The notes: generated by a model from the sequence alone, not told the origin. A stretch of DNA of 64,000 nt from Rhodocyclales bacterium (GCA_016235025.1 JACRMV010000004.1:248001-312000); one strand, 5' to 3'; shown: positions 18,892 through 30,404, numbered from the stretch's first letter. Program-made: numbers and translations.

Positions 18892-20321
18892 TGAAACAGT
18901 CGCTTCAACTCCGGGTTTCGCAGCATCTGGCATTGACGCCACAATTGCAGCAGTCGATTCGTCTGTTGCAATTGTCCACGCTGGAACTCAATGCCGAGAT
19001 TGAGCAGGCGCTGCAGGACAACCCGCTGCTGGAGCGGGATGAGCCCGATCAGTCGGGCTTCACCCAGGCCGTCGATCTGCCGGTTGCGCCAGCGACTCCT
19101 GCTGAAACCGAGGAGCGCCAGGAACCCGGCGGCGGTGACGACGAAGGCTGGGGCGTGGATTTTTCCGGCAGCAGCGGCCAGCGTGATCCAAACGACGATG
19201 ACGCGGATGGCGGCGACCTGCAGGCGGCAGCTACCAGCCTGCGCGAACATCTTTGTGCGCAGTTGGCGATGACGCATCTGTCCGGGCGCGAGCGGGTGCT
19301 GGTAGCCTTCCTGATCGAGGGGTTGAACGAAGATGGCTATTTGACGCAATCGCTTGACGAACTGCTTGATCTGCTGGCTACGGAGGAGGATGACGAGCGC
19401 GAGTTGCTGCGTGCTGATCTTTCCATCGCCTTGCAGCATTTGCAAAGCTTCGATCCACCTGGCATTGGTGCCCGGGACGCGAAGGAATGCCTGGTGCTGC
19501 AACTCAAGAACGCTCCCCCTTCGACCGAGCGCGATCTGGCGCTGGCGATCGTCAATGGGCACCTCGAGCACCTGGCTGCGCGTGATTTTGCTCGCATCAA
19601 GAAATCACTGGGTTGCTCGGATGAGGAGCAACGTGCGGCGCAGATTCTGATTCGCTCCCTTAATCCGCGGCCGGGGGCGCAGTATGCGCCGCTCGACACA
19701 CGCTACGTCACCCCGGATGTGACGGTGCGCAAGGTGCGTGGAGAATGGATTGCCAGCCTTAATAATGAAGCCATGCCGCGCCTGCGCATCAACCGGCTGT
19801 ATGCCGATATTCTGCGCCATCAAGGAAGTGGCAGCAGTACTGGATTGGCCACCCAACTGCAGGAGGCGAAGTGGCTGATCAAGAACGTGCAGCAGCGGTT
19901 TGACACCATCCTGCGCGTGTCGCAGGCCATCGTGGATCGGCAGCGGGCGTTTTTTGATCACGGCGCCGTCGCGATGCGGCCGCTGACCTTGCGTGAGATC
20001 GCTGAGGTGGTGAGCTTGCACGAGTCGACCATTTCCCGCGTTACGACGCAGAAATATCTGGCGAGTCCGCGTGGCATTTTCGAGCTCAAATACTTTTTTG
20101 GCAGTCACGTCGCCACCGACAGCGGCGGCGCGGCGTCAAGCACCGCAATACGGGAACTGATCCGGCAACTGGTCAGCGCAGAGGACGGCAAGAAGCCGCT
20201 CCCCGATGCCCGCATTGCGGAAATCCTCGGCGAGCAGGGCATCGTCGTGGCACGGCGCACCGTAGCGAAGTACCGCGAATTGCTCGGCATTCCGCCGGTA
20301 AACCTCAGAAAGAACCTCTGA
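18891..20321 (+). CDS. rpoN: RNA polymerase sigma-54 factor
   Basis: A 476-residue RpoN. Region I ([20 protein letters not shown]) is Gln/Leu-rich for activator response, followed by an acidic region II (GGGDDEGWG to DDDADGGD). The core-binding and helix-turn-helix regions come next, and the C-terminal RpoN box ARRTVAKYRELLGIP contacts the -24 element. It would serve the sigma-54 promoter and AcoR-like activator found at 28-31 kb of this window. It is coupled to lptB by TAATG. Confidence 0.97.
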   Translation: MKQSLQLRVSQHLALTPQLQQSIRLLQLSTLELNAEIEQALQDNPLLERDEPDQSGFTQAVDLPVAPATPAETEERQEPGGGDDEGWGVDFSGSSGQRDPNDDDADGGDLQAAATSLREHLCAQLAMTHLSGRERVLVAFLIEGLNEDGYLTQSLDELLDLLATEEDDERELLRADLSIALQHLQSFDPPGIGARDAKECLVLQLKNAPPSTERDLALAIVNGHLEHLAARDFARIKKSLGCSDEEQRAAQILIRSLNPRPGAQYAPLDTRYVTPDVTVRKVRGEWIASLNNEAMPRLRINRLYADILRHQGSGSSTGLATQLQEAKWLIKNVQQRFDTILRVSQAIVDRQRAFFDHGAVAMRPLTLREIAEVVSLHESTISRVTTQKYLASPRGIFELKYFFGSHVATDSGGAASSTAIRELIRQLVSAEDGKKPLPDARIAEILGEQGIVVARRTVAKYRELLGIPPVNLRKNL

Positions 20322-20346
20322 GAAACCCTTCTGACAAGGAGAAATC

Positions 20347-20661
20347 ATGAACCTCAACATCACCGGACACCATCTTGAAGTTACGCCCGCCATTCGTGAG
20401 CATGTCACGCAAAAGCTGGGGCGGGCCATCCGTCATTTCGACCACGTCACCAGCACACGCGTCATCTTGTCCGTTGAGAAACTGCTGCACAAGGCCGAGG
20501 TTACCTTGCATGTCAAGGGCAAGGATATTTTTGCTGACGCCATATCTGAAGACCTGTATGCGGCGATTGACCTGCTGGCCGACAAGCTTGATCGCCAAGT
20601 CGTCAAGCATAAGGAAAAAGTGACCAATCACAACCATGACAAGCATACCGAGGTCGAATAA
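20347..20661 (+). CDS. hpf: Ribosome hibernation-promoting factor, short form
   Basis: A 104-residue HPF/YfiA-like protein that binds the 30S subunit in stationary phase. The family start MNLNITGHHLEVTPAIREHV and the basic KLDRQVVKHKEK helix are clear. The C-terminal extension of long HPF is absent. It follows rpoN by 25 bp with AAGGAG before the ATG, the usual proteobacterial place for this gene. Confidence 0.95.
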   Translation: MNLNITGHHLEVTPAIREHVTQKLGRAIRHFDHVTSTRVILSVEKLLHKAEVTLHVKGKDIFADAISEDLYAAIDLLADKLDRQVVKHKEKVTNHNHDKHTEVE

Positions 20662-20724
20662 GCCTTGACGGGCGGCGCGCTATACTGTGCGCCGCCATTT
20701 TCAACGCCTTCCCTGCCGATTCAA

Positions 20725-21183
20725 ATGAATTTGATTGCTTCCATTTTGCCACTTGATAATGTGGTGGCGCATCTTGATGCCAGCAGCAAGAAGCGGGTTT
20801 TCGAGCAAGCCGGAATTCTGTTCGAGAATCACCAGCACATTGGCCGCAGTGTCATCTACGATGCGCTCTTCGCCCGCGAAAAACTGGGCTCCACCGGACT
20901 GGGGCAGGGCATTGCCATTCCGCACGGACGCATCAAGGGCTTGAAGGTGCCCATGGGCGCGTTTGTGCGCCTTGATGTGCCGGTACAGTTCGATGCCCCT
21001 GATGGGCAGCCGGTGAACCTCGTTTTCATATTACTGGTGCCCGAGGCGGCCAATGAGCAGCATTTGCACTTGCTTTCCGAACTGGCACAGCTTTTTTCTG
21101 ATCGTGCGTTGCGCGAGCAACTGGCAACGGCCCCCGATGCGGCAACACTTCATGCTTTGTTCGTCAATTGGAACGCCAGCTAA
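20725..21183 (+). CDS. ptsN: Nitrogen-PTS EIIA component PtsN
   Basis: A 152-residue EIIA-Ntr domain that receives phosphate from NPr and regulates potassium and nitrogen responses. The phosphorylated His is H67 in GQGIAIPHGRIKG. The ATG at 20725 (MNLIASILP) fits the family; the open frame extends upstream without support. It overlaps hprK by 16 nt. No ptsH or ptsI lies in the window. Confidence 0.94.
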   Translation: MNLIASILPLDNVVAHLDASSKKRVFEQAGILFENHQHIGRSVIYDALFAREKLGSTGLGQGIAIPHGRIKGLKVPMGAFVRLDVPVQFDAPDGQPVNLVFILLVPEAANEQHLHLLSELAQLFSDRALREQLATAPDAATLHALFVNWNAS

Positions 21184-22115
21184 TCGTTTCCCAGCTCTTT
21201 GAGCGCAATCGTGACCGGCTCAAGCTCGAGTGGGTGAGCGGCACGTTAACACGAACAATCTCGACGAACCAGGAATGCGTGGCCCCGGCGGATCTGATCG
21301 GCCACCTTAATCTGATGCATCCGGAACGCGTTCAGGTTCTTGGCGTGCCGGAGCGCGCCTGGTCGGCGCGTCAGGCGCCCGAGCGGGTGGCGCGACACAT
21401 GCGGGACATTTTCAGCGCCTCCCCTCCGGCGTTGATCGTGGCGGACGATTGCGAAATTCCCGATGTCGTTCGTCTTGGCTGTGAGGAAACCGACACACCC
21501 CTGTTCAAGACTTCACTGCCGGCGGCCTATGTAATTGACGTGCTGCGCCATTTCGTCGCCCGGCACCTAGCCGAAACCGTCACTTTGCATGGTGTTTTCA
21601 TGGATGTGCTGGGCATGGGGGTGCTGATCACCGGCGACTCGGGCGCAGGCAAGAGCGAGCTGGCGCTGGAGTTGATTTCACGTGGGCATGGGCTGGTGGC
21701 GGACGACGTGGTCGAGGTGTCACGCATTAGTTTCGACTTGCTCGAAGGCCGTTGTCCCGAGTTGCTGCGCGATTTCCTCGAGGTACGTGGCCTGGGGCTG
21801 ATCAATATCCGCACCGTGTTTGGTGAAACGGCGTGCCGTCGCCGCATGCGGCTCAAGCTCATCGTTCATTTGCAAAGGCCGGTTCCCGGTGTGCCCGAGG
21901 CAGCACGGCTGCCCCTGGATGCCCAGAATGAATCCATCCTGGGGGTGCCCGTGCGGCGCGTGACCATCCCGGTCGCCGCCGGGCGCAATCTTGCCGTGCT
22001 GCTTGAAGCGGCGGTGCGGGTGGTTATTCTTAGCCTGCGCGGCTTCGACAGCATGCAGGAATTTCTCGAACGGCAGGAAACCGCGATGGGCACCGGGGGC
22101 GATAGCGTCAACTAA
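21168..22115 (+). CDS. hprK: HPr kinase/phosphorylase
   Basis: A 315-residue bifunctional HPr(Ser) kinase/phosphorylase. The P-loop GDSGAGKS is at residues 156-163, followed by LISRGHGLVADD and the family signature LEVRGLGLINIRTVFGE. The start appears to be a TTG at 21168 (MERQLIVSQLFERN), because VSQLFERN aligns with the normal N-terminus and no ATG is available before the conserved region. rapZ, a frequent next gene, is missing. Confidence 0.92.
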   Translation: MERQLIVSQLFERNRDRLKLEWVSGTLTRTISTNQECVAPADLIGHLNLMHPERVQVLGVPERAWSARQAPERVARHMRDIFSASPPALIVADDCEIPDVVRLGCEETDTPLFKTSLPAAYVIDVLRHFVARHLAETVTLHGVFMDVLGMGVLITGDSGAGKSELALELISRGHGLVADDVVEVSRISFDLLEGRCPELLRDFLEVRGLGLINIRTVFGETACRRRMRLKLIVHLQRPVPGVPEAARLPLDAQNESILGVPVRRVTIPVAAGRNLAVLLEAAVRVVILSLRGFDSMQEFLERQETAMGTGGDSVN

Positions 22116-22177
22116 GCTCGTATCATGCGCGTTGATTCGCCACGGCAGCTGCCGTTTACTGACCCAAGGAGAACACG

Positions 22178-22555
22178 ATGCATAAGTTGATTACACTCGC
22201 CCTGGTTTCCCTTTTCGCGGCCAATGTGGCGCTGGCACAGACGCCTGCCGCTGCTCCCGCCAAGTCCGCCAAGCCCGCCACTCCCGCCACTCCCGCCGTG
22301 GCCGCTACCCCTGCCGTTGCTCCTGCCGCCGCTCCAGCGGGCGGTTGTGAAGCCCGCGCCGTGAGCGCGGCCGGCAAGCCTCTGCATGGCGCCGCCAAGG
22401 CCGCTTTCATGAAGAAGTGTCAAAAAGATATGCCATCGGCCGCCGCTGATGGCAAGAGCACACAACAAAATAAAATGAAGACCTGCAACAAGGATGCCGC
22501 TGGCAAGAAGGGCGCCGAGCGCAAGGCTTTCATGAAAGAGTGTCTGTCGAAATAA
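22178..22555 (+). CDS. PsiF-repeat secreted protein
   Basis: A 125-residue exported protein: a signal peptide (MHKLITLALVSLFAANVALA, cut before QTPA), an Ala/Pro-rich spacer of about 35 residues, then two PsiF repeats. Each repeat has a Cys near its start and the GAxKxAFMKKC or GAERKAFMKEC ending. PsiF in E. coli is phosphate-starvation inducible with unknown function. The ATG follows AAGGAGAACACG. It stands alone between hprK and the FadH-like gene. Confidence 0.85.
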   Translation: MHKLITLALVSLFAANVALAQTPAAAPAKSAKPATPATPAVAATPAVAPAAAPAGGCEARAVSAAGKPLHGAAKAAFMKKCQKDMPSAAADGKSTQQNKMKTCNKDAAGKKGAERKAFMKECLSK

Positions 22556-22657
22556 ATATTTTCTGCACATCAGCATCGTTTTTCATTGCGAGAGAGCAAA
22601 ATGGCGGGAGCGTTTGCCGTAACTTGCCGGTTGTCATTGCGTCACCGCCCAGCGTGA

Positions 22658-24700
<2,043 letters not shown>

Positions 24701-24775
24701 GCCGGAAACCCTGAAACCGCATTTGAAGCGCAGCGGGCACGGCGGCAAATCATCGGGCTGGAGGCGCGATCCAGT

Positions 24776-25861
24776 TCAGTCGAGAAATTTTTCCCAGGTT
24801 CCGGGCCGGGCGGGTGGTAGCGCTGCGTAGCCGGGGAGGGCGGCCAGATGCTGGTGAAACTCCGGCCCCTGCAAGCTGGCCAGCAGGTGTTGGCCCTGGG
24901 CCCCGGCAGCGATGCCGGCGCGCAGGGCGAGCCCGTAGCGTTCCCATGCCAGCGGCACGAAGTCGAGTCCCAGGCGGCGCGCGGCAGCCTCGATGCCGAA
25001 ACCGGCATCGGCCTGACCGCTGGCCACGGTCGCGGCGATGGCCTCGTGGGTAAATTCTTCGTGGTGGTAACCCTTGATCTGTTCCGGACGCAGACCGTTG
25101 GCCGCCAGCAGCTGATCAATCAGGCTGCGCGTGCCCGAGCCGCGCTGGCGGTTGATGAGGCGTACCCCGCTGCGCGAGAGATCGGCCAGCGTTTTGATTC
25201 GGAGTGGATTTCCGGCAGCAACCAGCAGTCCCTGCTGGCGGCGCATGAGTGGCAGGCAGACATGAATGCGCGGCGTCAGCCAGCGGCCGAGCCAGCCCGA
25301 GACCTGGGTGGCGAGCCACGTTTCCGGCAAATGGAAGCCGGCAACGTCACATTCATCGTTGCCGAGCGCCGCCAGCGCTTCCTCGCTGCCATGCCAGAAC
25401 AGATCAAGCGTGCCATCGCGCTTGCGGTCGAGCCAGTCGGCCAGCGCCAGGTCATGGCTGGCCGCCAGTCGCAGGCGTTCTGGCACCACCGGCGTCGCCG
25501 GGCGCAGCAATTGCTGCAAGCGGTGTTCCCAGGGCGCATGAACCTCGCCGAGCGCCAGACGCGCTTCGCGATCGAGTTCGACAATGGCTTGTCCCAGCTC
25601 AGAGAGATGACTGCCGCGACCGCGCTCCATGATGACCAGCGGCATGCCTAGCGCAGTTTCACAATGACGCAGCAAACCCCATGCCGCGCGGTAGGACATA
25701 TCGACCGCCGTCGCCGCACCGCCCAGCGCCCCGACATCACGAATTGCCGTCAGCAGGTCTGCCAGGCGGGAGGTATTGACATCACCCAGTAGCGACCCGA
25801 AGTCCCAGGCCCAGCGCAAGCGGGGCTGGGTACGCGGGCGGCTTGTTGCAATTTTTGACAT
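24776..25861 (-). CDS. Regulator with ModE-like HTH and periplasmic-binding-protein-like domain
   Basis: A 361-residue protein. Residues about 25-115 form a ModE/LysR-type winged helix (LADLLTAIRDVGALGGAATA, then SYRAAWGLLRHCE and HLSELGQAIVELDRE). Residues about 130-350 resemble a solute-binding domain of the PBP2/TupA-ModA type, including NRQRGSGTRSLIDQLLA and GQADAGFGIEAAARRLGLDF. It lies divergent to tupBCA with 84 bp between, so it probably senses tungstate or molybdate and controls that operon. No signal peptide is visible, as expected for a cytosolic regulator. Confidence 0.85.
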   Translation of the reverse strand: MSKIATSRPRTQPRLRWAWDFGSLLGDVNTSRLADLLTAIRDVGALGGAATAVDMSYRAAWGLLRHCETALGMPLVIMERGRGSHLSELGQAIVELDREARLALGEVHAPWEHRLQQLLRPATPVVPERLRLAASHDLALADWLDRKRDGTLDLFWHGSEEALAALGNDECDVAGFHLPETWLATQVSGWLGRWLTPRIHVCLPLMRRQQGLLVAAGNPLRIKTLADLSRSGVRLINRQRGSGTRSLIDQLLAANGLRPEQIKGYHHEEFTHEAIAATVASGQADAGFGIEAAARRLGLDFVPLAWERYGLALRAGIAAGAQGQHLLASLQGPEFHQHLAALPGYAALPPARPGTWEKFLD

Positions 25862-25945
25862 ATTTGATCCTTAGTTATCGTACTTTAACCTGTTGCTCTC
25901 TTATGCAGCGGCGTGCATAGATGTCCCGAATCCATTCGCAAAACC

Positions 25946-26650
25946 ATGCCCGAACTCAACGACGGTTTTTCCACTGCGTGGCATCTGCTTGGAGCGGGCG
26001 ACCCGCATCTGCTGGGCATCGTTCTGCTTTCGCTGCGCGTCAGTCTCACCGCGACACTGCTCGCTTGTCTGATCGGCATGCCGCTGGGGGCGTTGCTGGC
26101 AGTTGGCCGCTTTCCCGGTCGCCGGGCGCTGATCGTGCTGTTCAACGGCTTCATGGGTTTGCCGCCGGTGGTGGTCGGCCTCCTGGTTTATCTGCTGCTT
26201 TCGCGCGCCGGACCGCTGGGAGCGTTTGGCCTGCTGTTCTCGCCCGCCGCCATGGTGGTTGCCCAAACCGTGCTGGTGACGCCGATTGTCGCTGCGCTCA
26301 CCCGGCAGGTCATTGCCGATGCCTGGGGCACTATGCACGAACTGTTGCGTTCGCTGGGTGCCAGCCGCTTGCGCGGTGCGGCAACGTTGCTGTGGGACAG
26401 TCGCTTTTCCCTCTCCACGGCAGGGCTGGCGGGGTTCGGCCGGGCGATTGCCGAAGTCGGCGCGGTGATGATCGTTGGTGGCAACATCGACGGTGTGACG
26501 CGGGTGATGACCACTACCATCGCGCTGGAGACCAGCAAGGGCGATTTGCCGCTGGCGCTGGCGCTTGGCTTCATACTTATCAGTGTGGTGCTGGCGGTGA
26601 ACGCCATCGCCTATGCCGTGCGCAACTGGGCGGAAAGACGCTGGGGCTGA
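25946..26650 (+). CDS. tupB: Tungstate ABC transporter permease
   Basis: A 234-residue membrane protein with about five helices and the binding-protein-dependent transport signature EVGAVMIVGGNIDG. This resembles TupB more than ModB, and the neighbours tupC and tupA agree. It forms the channel through which tungstate enters the cytosol. I start at ATG 25946 (MPELNDG); an upstream GTG at 25913 would add eleven residues with a poor N-terminus. tupC begins 5 nt after the stop. Confidence 0.9.
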   Translation: MPELNDGFSTAWHLLGAGDPHLLGIVLLSLRVSLTATLLACLIGMPLGALLAVGRFPGRRALIVLFNGFMGLPPVVVGLLVYLLLSRAGPLGAFGLLFSPAAMVVAQTVLVTPIVAALTRQVIADAWGTMHELLRSLGASRLRGAATLLWDSRFSLSTAGLAGFGRAIAEVGAVMIVGGNIDGVTRVMTTTIALETSKGDLPLALALGFILISVVLAVNAIAYAVRNWAERRWG

Positions 26651-26655
26651 CAACC

Positions 26656-27339
26656 ATGAACTGGCTTGCGATCGACCACCTGAGCCTGGCCCGCGGCGAT
26701 ATCCGTATCATCAACGATATCTCGCTTGGCCTGAGCGCCCGCCGCACCGTTGTGCTGGGCCCCAACGGCGCGGGCAAGAGCACGCTGCTGCGCCTGGTTC
26801 ACGGTTTGCTGCGCCCAAGCAGCGGCACCCTGGACTGGCCGCAACCGCTGAGCCAGGCAATGGTGTTCCAGAAGCCGGTGCTGCTGCGCGCGACGGCGCT
26901 GGACAACGTGGCCTATGGACTGAAGCTCAAGGGACTGCGGCTGGCAGACTGCGTGCGACAGGCGCGCGAGGCGCTGGCCCGCGTTGACTTGATGCATCTG
27001 GCCGAGCGGCCGGCGCGACTGCTTTCCGGCGGCGAGCAGCAGCGGGTGGCGCTCGCCCGCGCCTGGGCGCTGGCGCCGCAACTGCTGATTCTCGACGAGC
27101 CGACGGCCAGCCTCGATCCGGCGAGCACGCGCGAAGTGGAGCGCATCATCAACGATATCGCCGCCAGTGGCGCCCATATTTTGATGACGACGCACAATCT
27201 CGGCCAGGCGCGCCGGCTGGCCGAGGAAATCGTGTTCGTTGCCGGCGGCCGGATTGCCGAGCAGACGCCCGTCGCCGAATTTTTCAACCTGCCGCGCTCT
27301 GTCGTGGCGCAACACTTTCTTGAGGAGGAAATACCATGA
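26656..27339 (+). CDS. tupC: Tungstate ABC transporter ATP-binding protein
   Basis: A 227-residue ABC ATPase with Walker A GPNGAGKST, Q-loop MVFQKPVLLR, signature LSGGEQQRVALARAW and Walker B LLILDEPTASLDP. It lacks the C-terminal oxyanion-binding extension of ModC; a separate Mop protein is encoded at 28256. The gene overlaps tupA by ATGA. Confidence 0.9.
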   Translation: MNWLAIDHLSLARGDIRIINDISLGLSARRTVVLGPNGAGKSTLLRLVHGLLRPSSGTLDWPQPLSQAMVFQKPVLLRATALDNVAYGLKLKGLRLADCVRQAREALARVDLMHLAERPARLLSGGEQQRVALARAWALAPQLLILDEPTASLDPASTREVERIINDIAASGAHILMTTHNLGQARRLAEEIVFVAGGRIAEQTPVAEFFNLPRSVVAQHFLEEEIP

Positions 27340-28202
27340 CACAGGGAAATAATCCGGCACAACGCCGTCGTTTCGTTACCGCCTTGTTGTGCGCCGCCGT
27401 CCTGGCTGGCGCGCCCGCAGTGCAGGCGGAGGATCGCTTCATCACCGTGGCCTCGACCACCTCGACCGAACAGTCGGGGCTGTTTGCACATCTTTTGCCG
27501 GCCTTCGAAAAAGCTTCCGGCGTCAATGTGCATGTGGTGGCGCTGGGTACCGGCCAGGCGCTCGATCTGGCGCGCCGTGGCGATGCCGACGTGGTCTTCG
27601 TCCATGACAAGACGGCGGAGGAGAAGTTCGTTGCCGAAGGGTTTGGCGTGCAGCGCTTCGAGGTGATGTATAACGACTTCATCCTGATCGGGCCGAAAGA
27701 CGACCCGGCCAAAACAGCGGGCAAGGACATTCTTGAAGGCCTGCGCCGTATCGCCAGCGCCGACTTATCACCCCGTCCGCCGTTCATCTCGCGCGGCGAC
27801 AAGAGCGGCACGCATGCTGCCGAACTGCGCTACTGGAAAGCCGCCGGTGTGGAAATCGACAAGGCGAAGGGACAAGGCGGGGGCGACTGGTACCGCGATA
27901 CCGGCTCCGGCATGGGGCCGGCGCTCAACACGGCTTCGGCAATGAACGGCTACATCCTCGCCGATCGCGGCACCTGGCTTAACTTCAGGAACCGCGGCAA
28001 CTTGCGTGTGCTGGTCGAAGGCGATACCCGGCTATTCAACCAGTATGGCGTGATACTGGTCAATCCGGTGAAGCACCCGCATGTCAAGAAGGAAGACGGC
28101 CAGAAGTTCATCGACTGGGTGCTCTCGAAGGATGGTCAGGCGGCCATTGGCAGCTACAAGATCAATGGCGAGCAACTGTTTTTTCCCAATGCCAGGCGCT
28201 AG
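27336..28202 (+). CDS. tupA: Tungstate-binding periplasmic protein
   Basis: A 288-residue protein with a signal peptide (RRRFVTALLCAAVLAGAPAV, cut near VQA-EDR). The TTST motif in VASTTSTEQSG and the later SRGDKSGTH and GMGPALNTAS are TupA hallmarks for tungstate binding. The segment RRIASADLSPRPPFISRGD is several residues longer than I recall for the family and is encoded by a dispersed element (27744-27768). It is listed last in the tupB-tupC-tupA operon; tupA is more often first. Confidence 0.92.
   Translation: MTQGNNPAQRRRFVTALLCAAVLAGAPAVQAEDRFITVASTTSTEQSGLFAHLLPAFEKASGVNVHVVALGTGQALDLARRGDADVVFVHDKTAEEKFVAEGFGVQRFEVMYNDFILIGPKDDPAKTAGKDILEGLRRIASADLSPRPPFISRGDKSGTHAAELRYWKAAGVEIDKAKGQGGGDWYRDTGSGMGPALNTASAMNGYILADRGTWLNFRNRGNLRVLVEGDTRLFNQYGVILVNPVKHPHVKKEDGQKFIDWVLSKDGQAAIGSYKINGEQLFFPNARR
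27744..27768 (+). repeat. Dispersed 25-bp element, variant copy in tupA
   Basis: CGCCGT at 27744 and CGCCAGCGCCGACTTAT ending at 27768, one mismatch in the T-run. It reads RRIASADLS. The first 22 bases are identical to those at 13346 in ribBX. Confidence 0.75.
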
Positions 28203-28255
28203 ACTATGTCTGTAACGGGCTTTATTCAACCGTATCGATCGCCAAGGAGACGTTC

Positions 28256-28465
28256 ATGAAAGTCAGCGCCCGCAATCAGTTGCAAGGCACCGTCAAATCC
28301 GTGACAGCCGGAGCCGTGAATAGCGAAGTTGTCATCGAAATCGCACCCGGCGTCGTTGTCACGGCCCAGGTCACCAGTTCCTCGGTGGCGCATCTTGGCC
28401 TCAGGCAGGGCATGCCTGCCTATGCCATCATCAAGGCCGACAGCGTGATGGTGGGCGTGGACTGA
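28256..28465 (+). CDS. Mop-domain molybdate/tungstate-binding protein (molbindin)
   Basis: A 69-residue single Mop (TOBE) domain: MKVSARNQLQGTVKSVTAGA, then EVVIEIAPGVVVTAQVTSSS and KADSVMVGVD. Such proteins assemble as oligomers that store molybdate or tungstate in the cytosol. AAGGAG precedes the ATG, and the gene follows tupA by 53 bp, suggesting the stored anion is tungstate. It converges on the sigma-54 activator gene. Confidence 0.92.
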   Translation: MKVSARNQLQGTVKSVTAGAVNSEVVIEIAPGVVVTAQVTSSSVAHLGLRQGMPAYAIIKADSVMVGVD

Positions 28466-28475
28466 TTGCCTCCGC

Positions 28476-30404
28476 CTAGCGGTTTTCCAGCCGCCGCATG
28501 CGGCGATACAGGGTGTTGCGGCTGATGCCAAGTCGGCGGGCCGCTTCGGCAACGTTGCCCTGTGTGGCCTCGAGCGTCCTGACAATGGACTGGTCTCCCA
28601 GTACCTGCAGGGACTCGGGTGCGGTCGCAGGTGGGGAACCGATGGCGGGCTGGCGCAGTTCATCCGCCAGGTCTTCGGGCAGGTGTTGCCAGTCGATGCG
28701 CCGCTCCCGTTCGGACAGCATGGCGCAGGCGGTGCGCAGGGCATTGGACAATTGCCGCAGGTTGCCAGGCCAGGCATGACTGGCAAAGGCTTTGGTCAAT
28801 GCGGGTGTCAGTGAAATTTCCCGGCCGGGCTCGATCTCGTCAAGCAGCGCGGCAATCAACGAGTGCACGTCACTGCGTTCGCGCAAGGGGGGCAGGGACA
28901 AGGTGAGACCATTGATCCGATAGTAGAGGTCGGTTCTGAAATGGCCTGCGTCCACCGCTTCTTTGAGTTGGCGGTGGGTGGCGCAGATGAGATGAAAATC
29001 GACAGCCGCCGGCCGCCCCCCGCCCAGCGGGTGTACCACGCGCTCCTGCAATACGCGCAGCAGGCGCCCTTGCAGGGCCAGTGGCATGTCGCCGATTTCA
29101 TCGAGGAACAAGGTGCCTCCATTCGCCTCGCGCAAGTGTCCGAGACGGCCCTCGCGGCGGGCGCCGGTAAACGCGCCGCCGGTGTAGCCAAAGAGTTCTG
29201 CCTCGATCAGGCTTTCCGGGAACGCGGCGCAGTTGAGCGCGATGAACGGGCCTTCCCGGCGCGGGCCTGACTGATGCACTGCCTTGGCAAACAGTTCCTT
29301 GCCAACCCCCGATTCACCGGTGATCAGCAGCGAGATTGATTTTGCAAGTATCCGCCGCGCCTTGCTGATGGCGGTCTTGAACCGTTCATCGCCGGTATCC
29401 AGCAGGGATAACGCATCGGTGGGCGCGGGTGACCGCGGCGGCGTAACCGGATACGATGCGATCGAGCGCGGAATATCCATGCGCATGAACAGGGTGGCCC
29501 CATCGTGCCGGCGAACAAGCAAAGGCTCATCGGCGTGGCGCATGCCCCAGTCCAGCAGGCTCCTCATGTGGAGGGGGAATACTTTTTCCAGTTGTACCGC
29601 AGAAAGGTCGGATGCCGTGAGTCCGAGCAGGGACAGGCCGGTCGGGTTGGCGCCGATGATCCAGCCGTCCTCGGTGAGAGCCATCATACCTTCGGCCAGA
29701 GTGCCGATGCCTTCCGCCAGTGGATGAAAATGAACCTTGATGTGGGTGGTGTGCCGGGAAGTGAACAGCCGGTTTCCGATCATCTGCGCTGCCGTGCACA
29801 CCAGGCCGAAAGTGTGCGGGTGCTGGCTGCGGTAGTCCCCGGAAATATCCAGCGCCCCAAGAAGGCGCCCGCTGGAATCCGAGATCGGCGCGGCGGCGCA
29901 GGCGAGGAAGTCATTGCTGACGAGAAAATGTTCAGGCCCATTGACAACGATCGGCTTGTGTTCCGCCAGCGCCGTGCCAACGGCATTGGTTCCGCGCTGC
30001 GTCTCGTGCCATGAAGCGCCGGGAGACAAATATATGCGCGCTGCCTTGTTGCCGAAATCGGCGTTGCCGCATGACTGAAGCAGCATGCCGTCCGTGTCTG
30101 CGAGAACAATAATGCTTTCCGAATCGCGGATCTGCGAATGAAGATAGGCCATCGCTGGCAGGGCGTGGTCGATGAGTTCCCGCTGGCTTTCTCTCGCTTT
30201 GCGCAGGTCAAGCTCGCTGGCGGCGAGCATCTCGGGGTGGTTCCGGTGAGGATCCAGTCCGGCAGCCAGCGAGCGACGCCATGAGCGTGCGATGTTGGCA
30301 TTGACCAATCCATCAGGAATCGTTCCAGAATCAAGCAGATGGCGTCTTGCAACACGCATTGCCTCGCCGGCATCGTTACTTTTCGGTATCGCGATTACAC
30401 CCAT
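28476..30404 (-). CDS. Sigma-54-dependent activator, AcoR/GAF type
   Basis: A 642-residue enhancer-binding protein. A GAF-containing sensor region spans about 60-210, then a PAS-like region, then a complete AAA+ domain: Walker A GESGVGKE (363-370), the sigma-54-contacting GAFTGA loop (410-415) and Walker B TLFLDE (431-436). A Fis-type HTH ends the protein (EAARRLGISRNTLYRRM). ATG 30404 has a strong GGAGGAG six bases upstream. It is divergent to an aldehyde dehydrogenase with a good sigma-54 promoter, so acetoin, ethanol or another aldehyde precursor is the likely signal. Confidence 0.92.
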   Translation of the reverse strand: MGVIAIPKSNDAGEAMRVARRHLLDSGTIPDGLVNANIARSWRRSLAAGLDPHRNHPEMLAASELDLRKARESQRELIDHALPAMAYLHSQIRDSESIIVLADTDGMLLQSCGNADFGNKAARIYLSPGASWHETQRGTNAVGTALAEHKPIVVNGPEHFLVSNDFLACAAAPISDSSGRLLGALDISGDYRSQHPHTFGLVCTAAQMIGNRLFTSRHTTHIKVHFHPLAEGIGTLAEGMMALTEDGWIIGANPTGLSLLGLTASDLSAVQLEKVFPLHMRSLLDWGMRHADEPLLVRRHDGATLFMRMDIPRSIASYPVTPPRSPAPTDALSLLDTGDERFKTAISKARRILAKSISLLITGESGVGKELFAKAVHQSGPRREGPFIALNCAAFPESLIEAELFGYTGGAFTGARREGRLGHLREANGGTLFLDEIGDMPLALQGRLLRVLQERVVHPLGGGRPAAVDFHLICATHRQLKEAVDAGHFRTDLYYRINGLTLSLPPLRERSDVHSLIAALLDEIEPGREISLTPALTKAFASHAWPGNLRQLSNALRTACAMLSERERRIDWQHLPEDLADELRQPAIGSPPATAPESLQVLGDQSIVRTLEATQGNVAEAARRLGISRNTLYRRMRRLENR

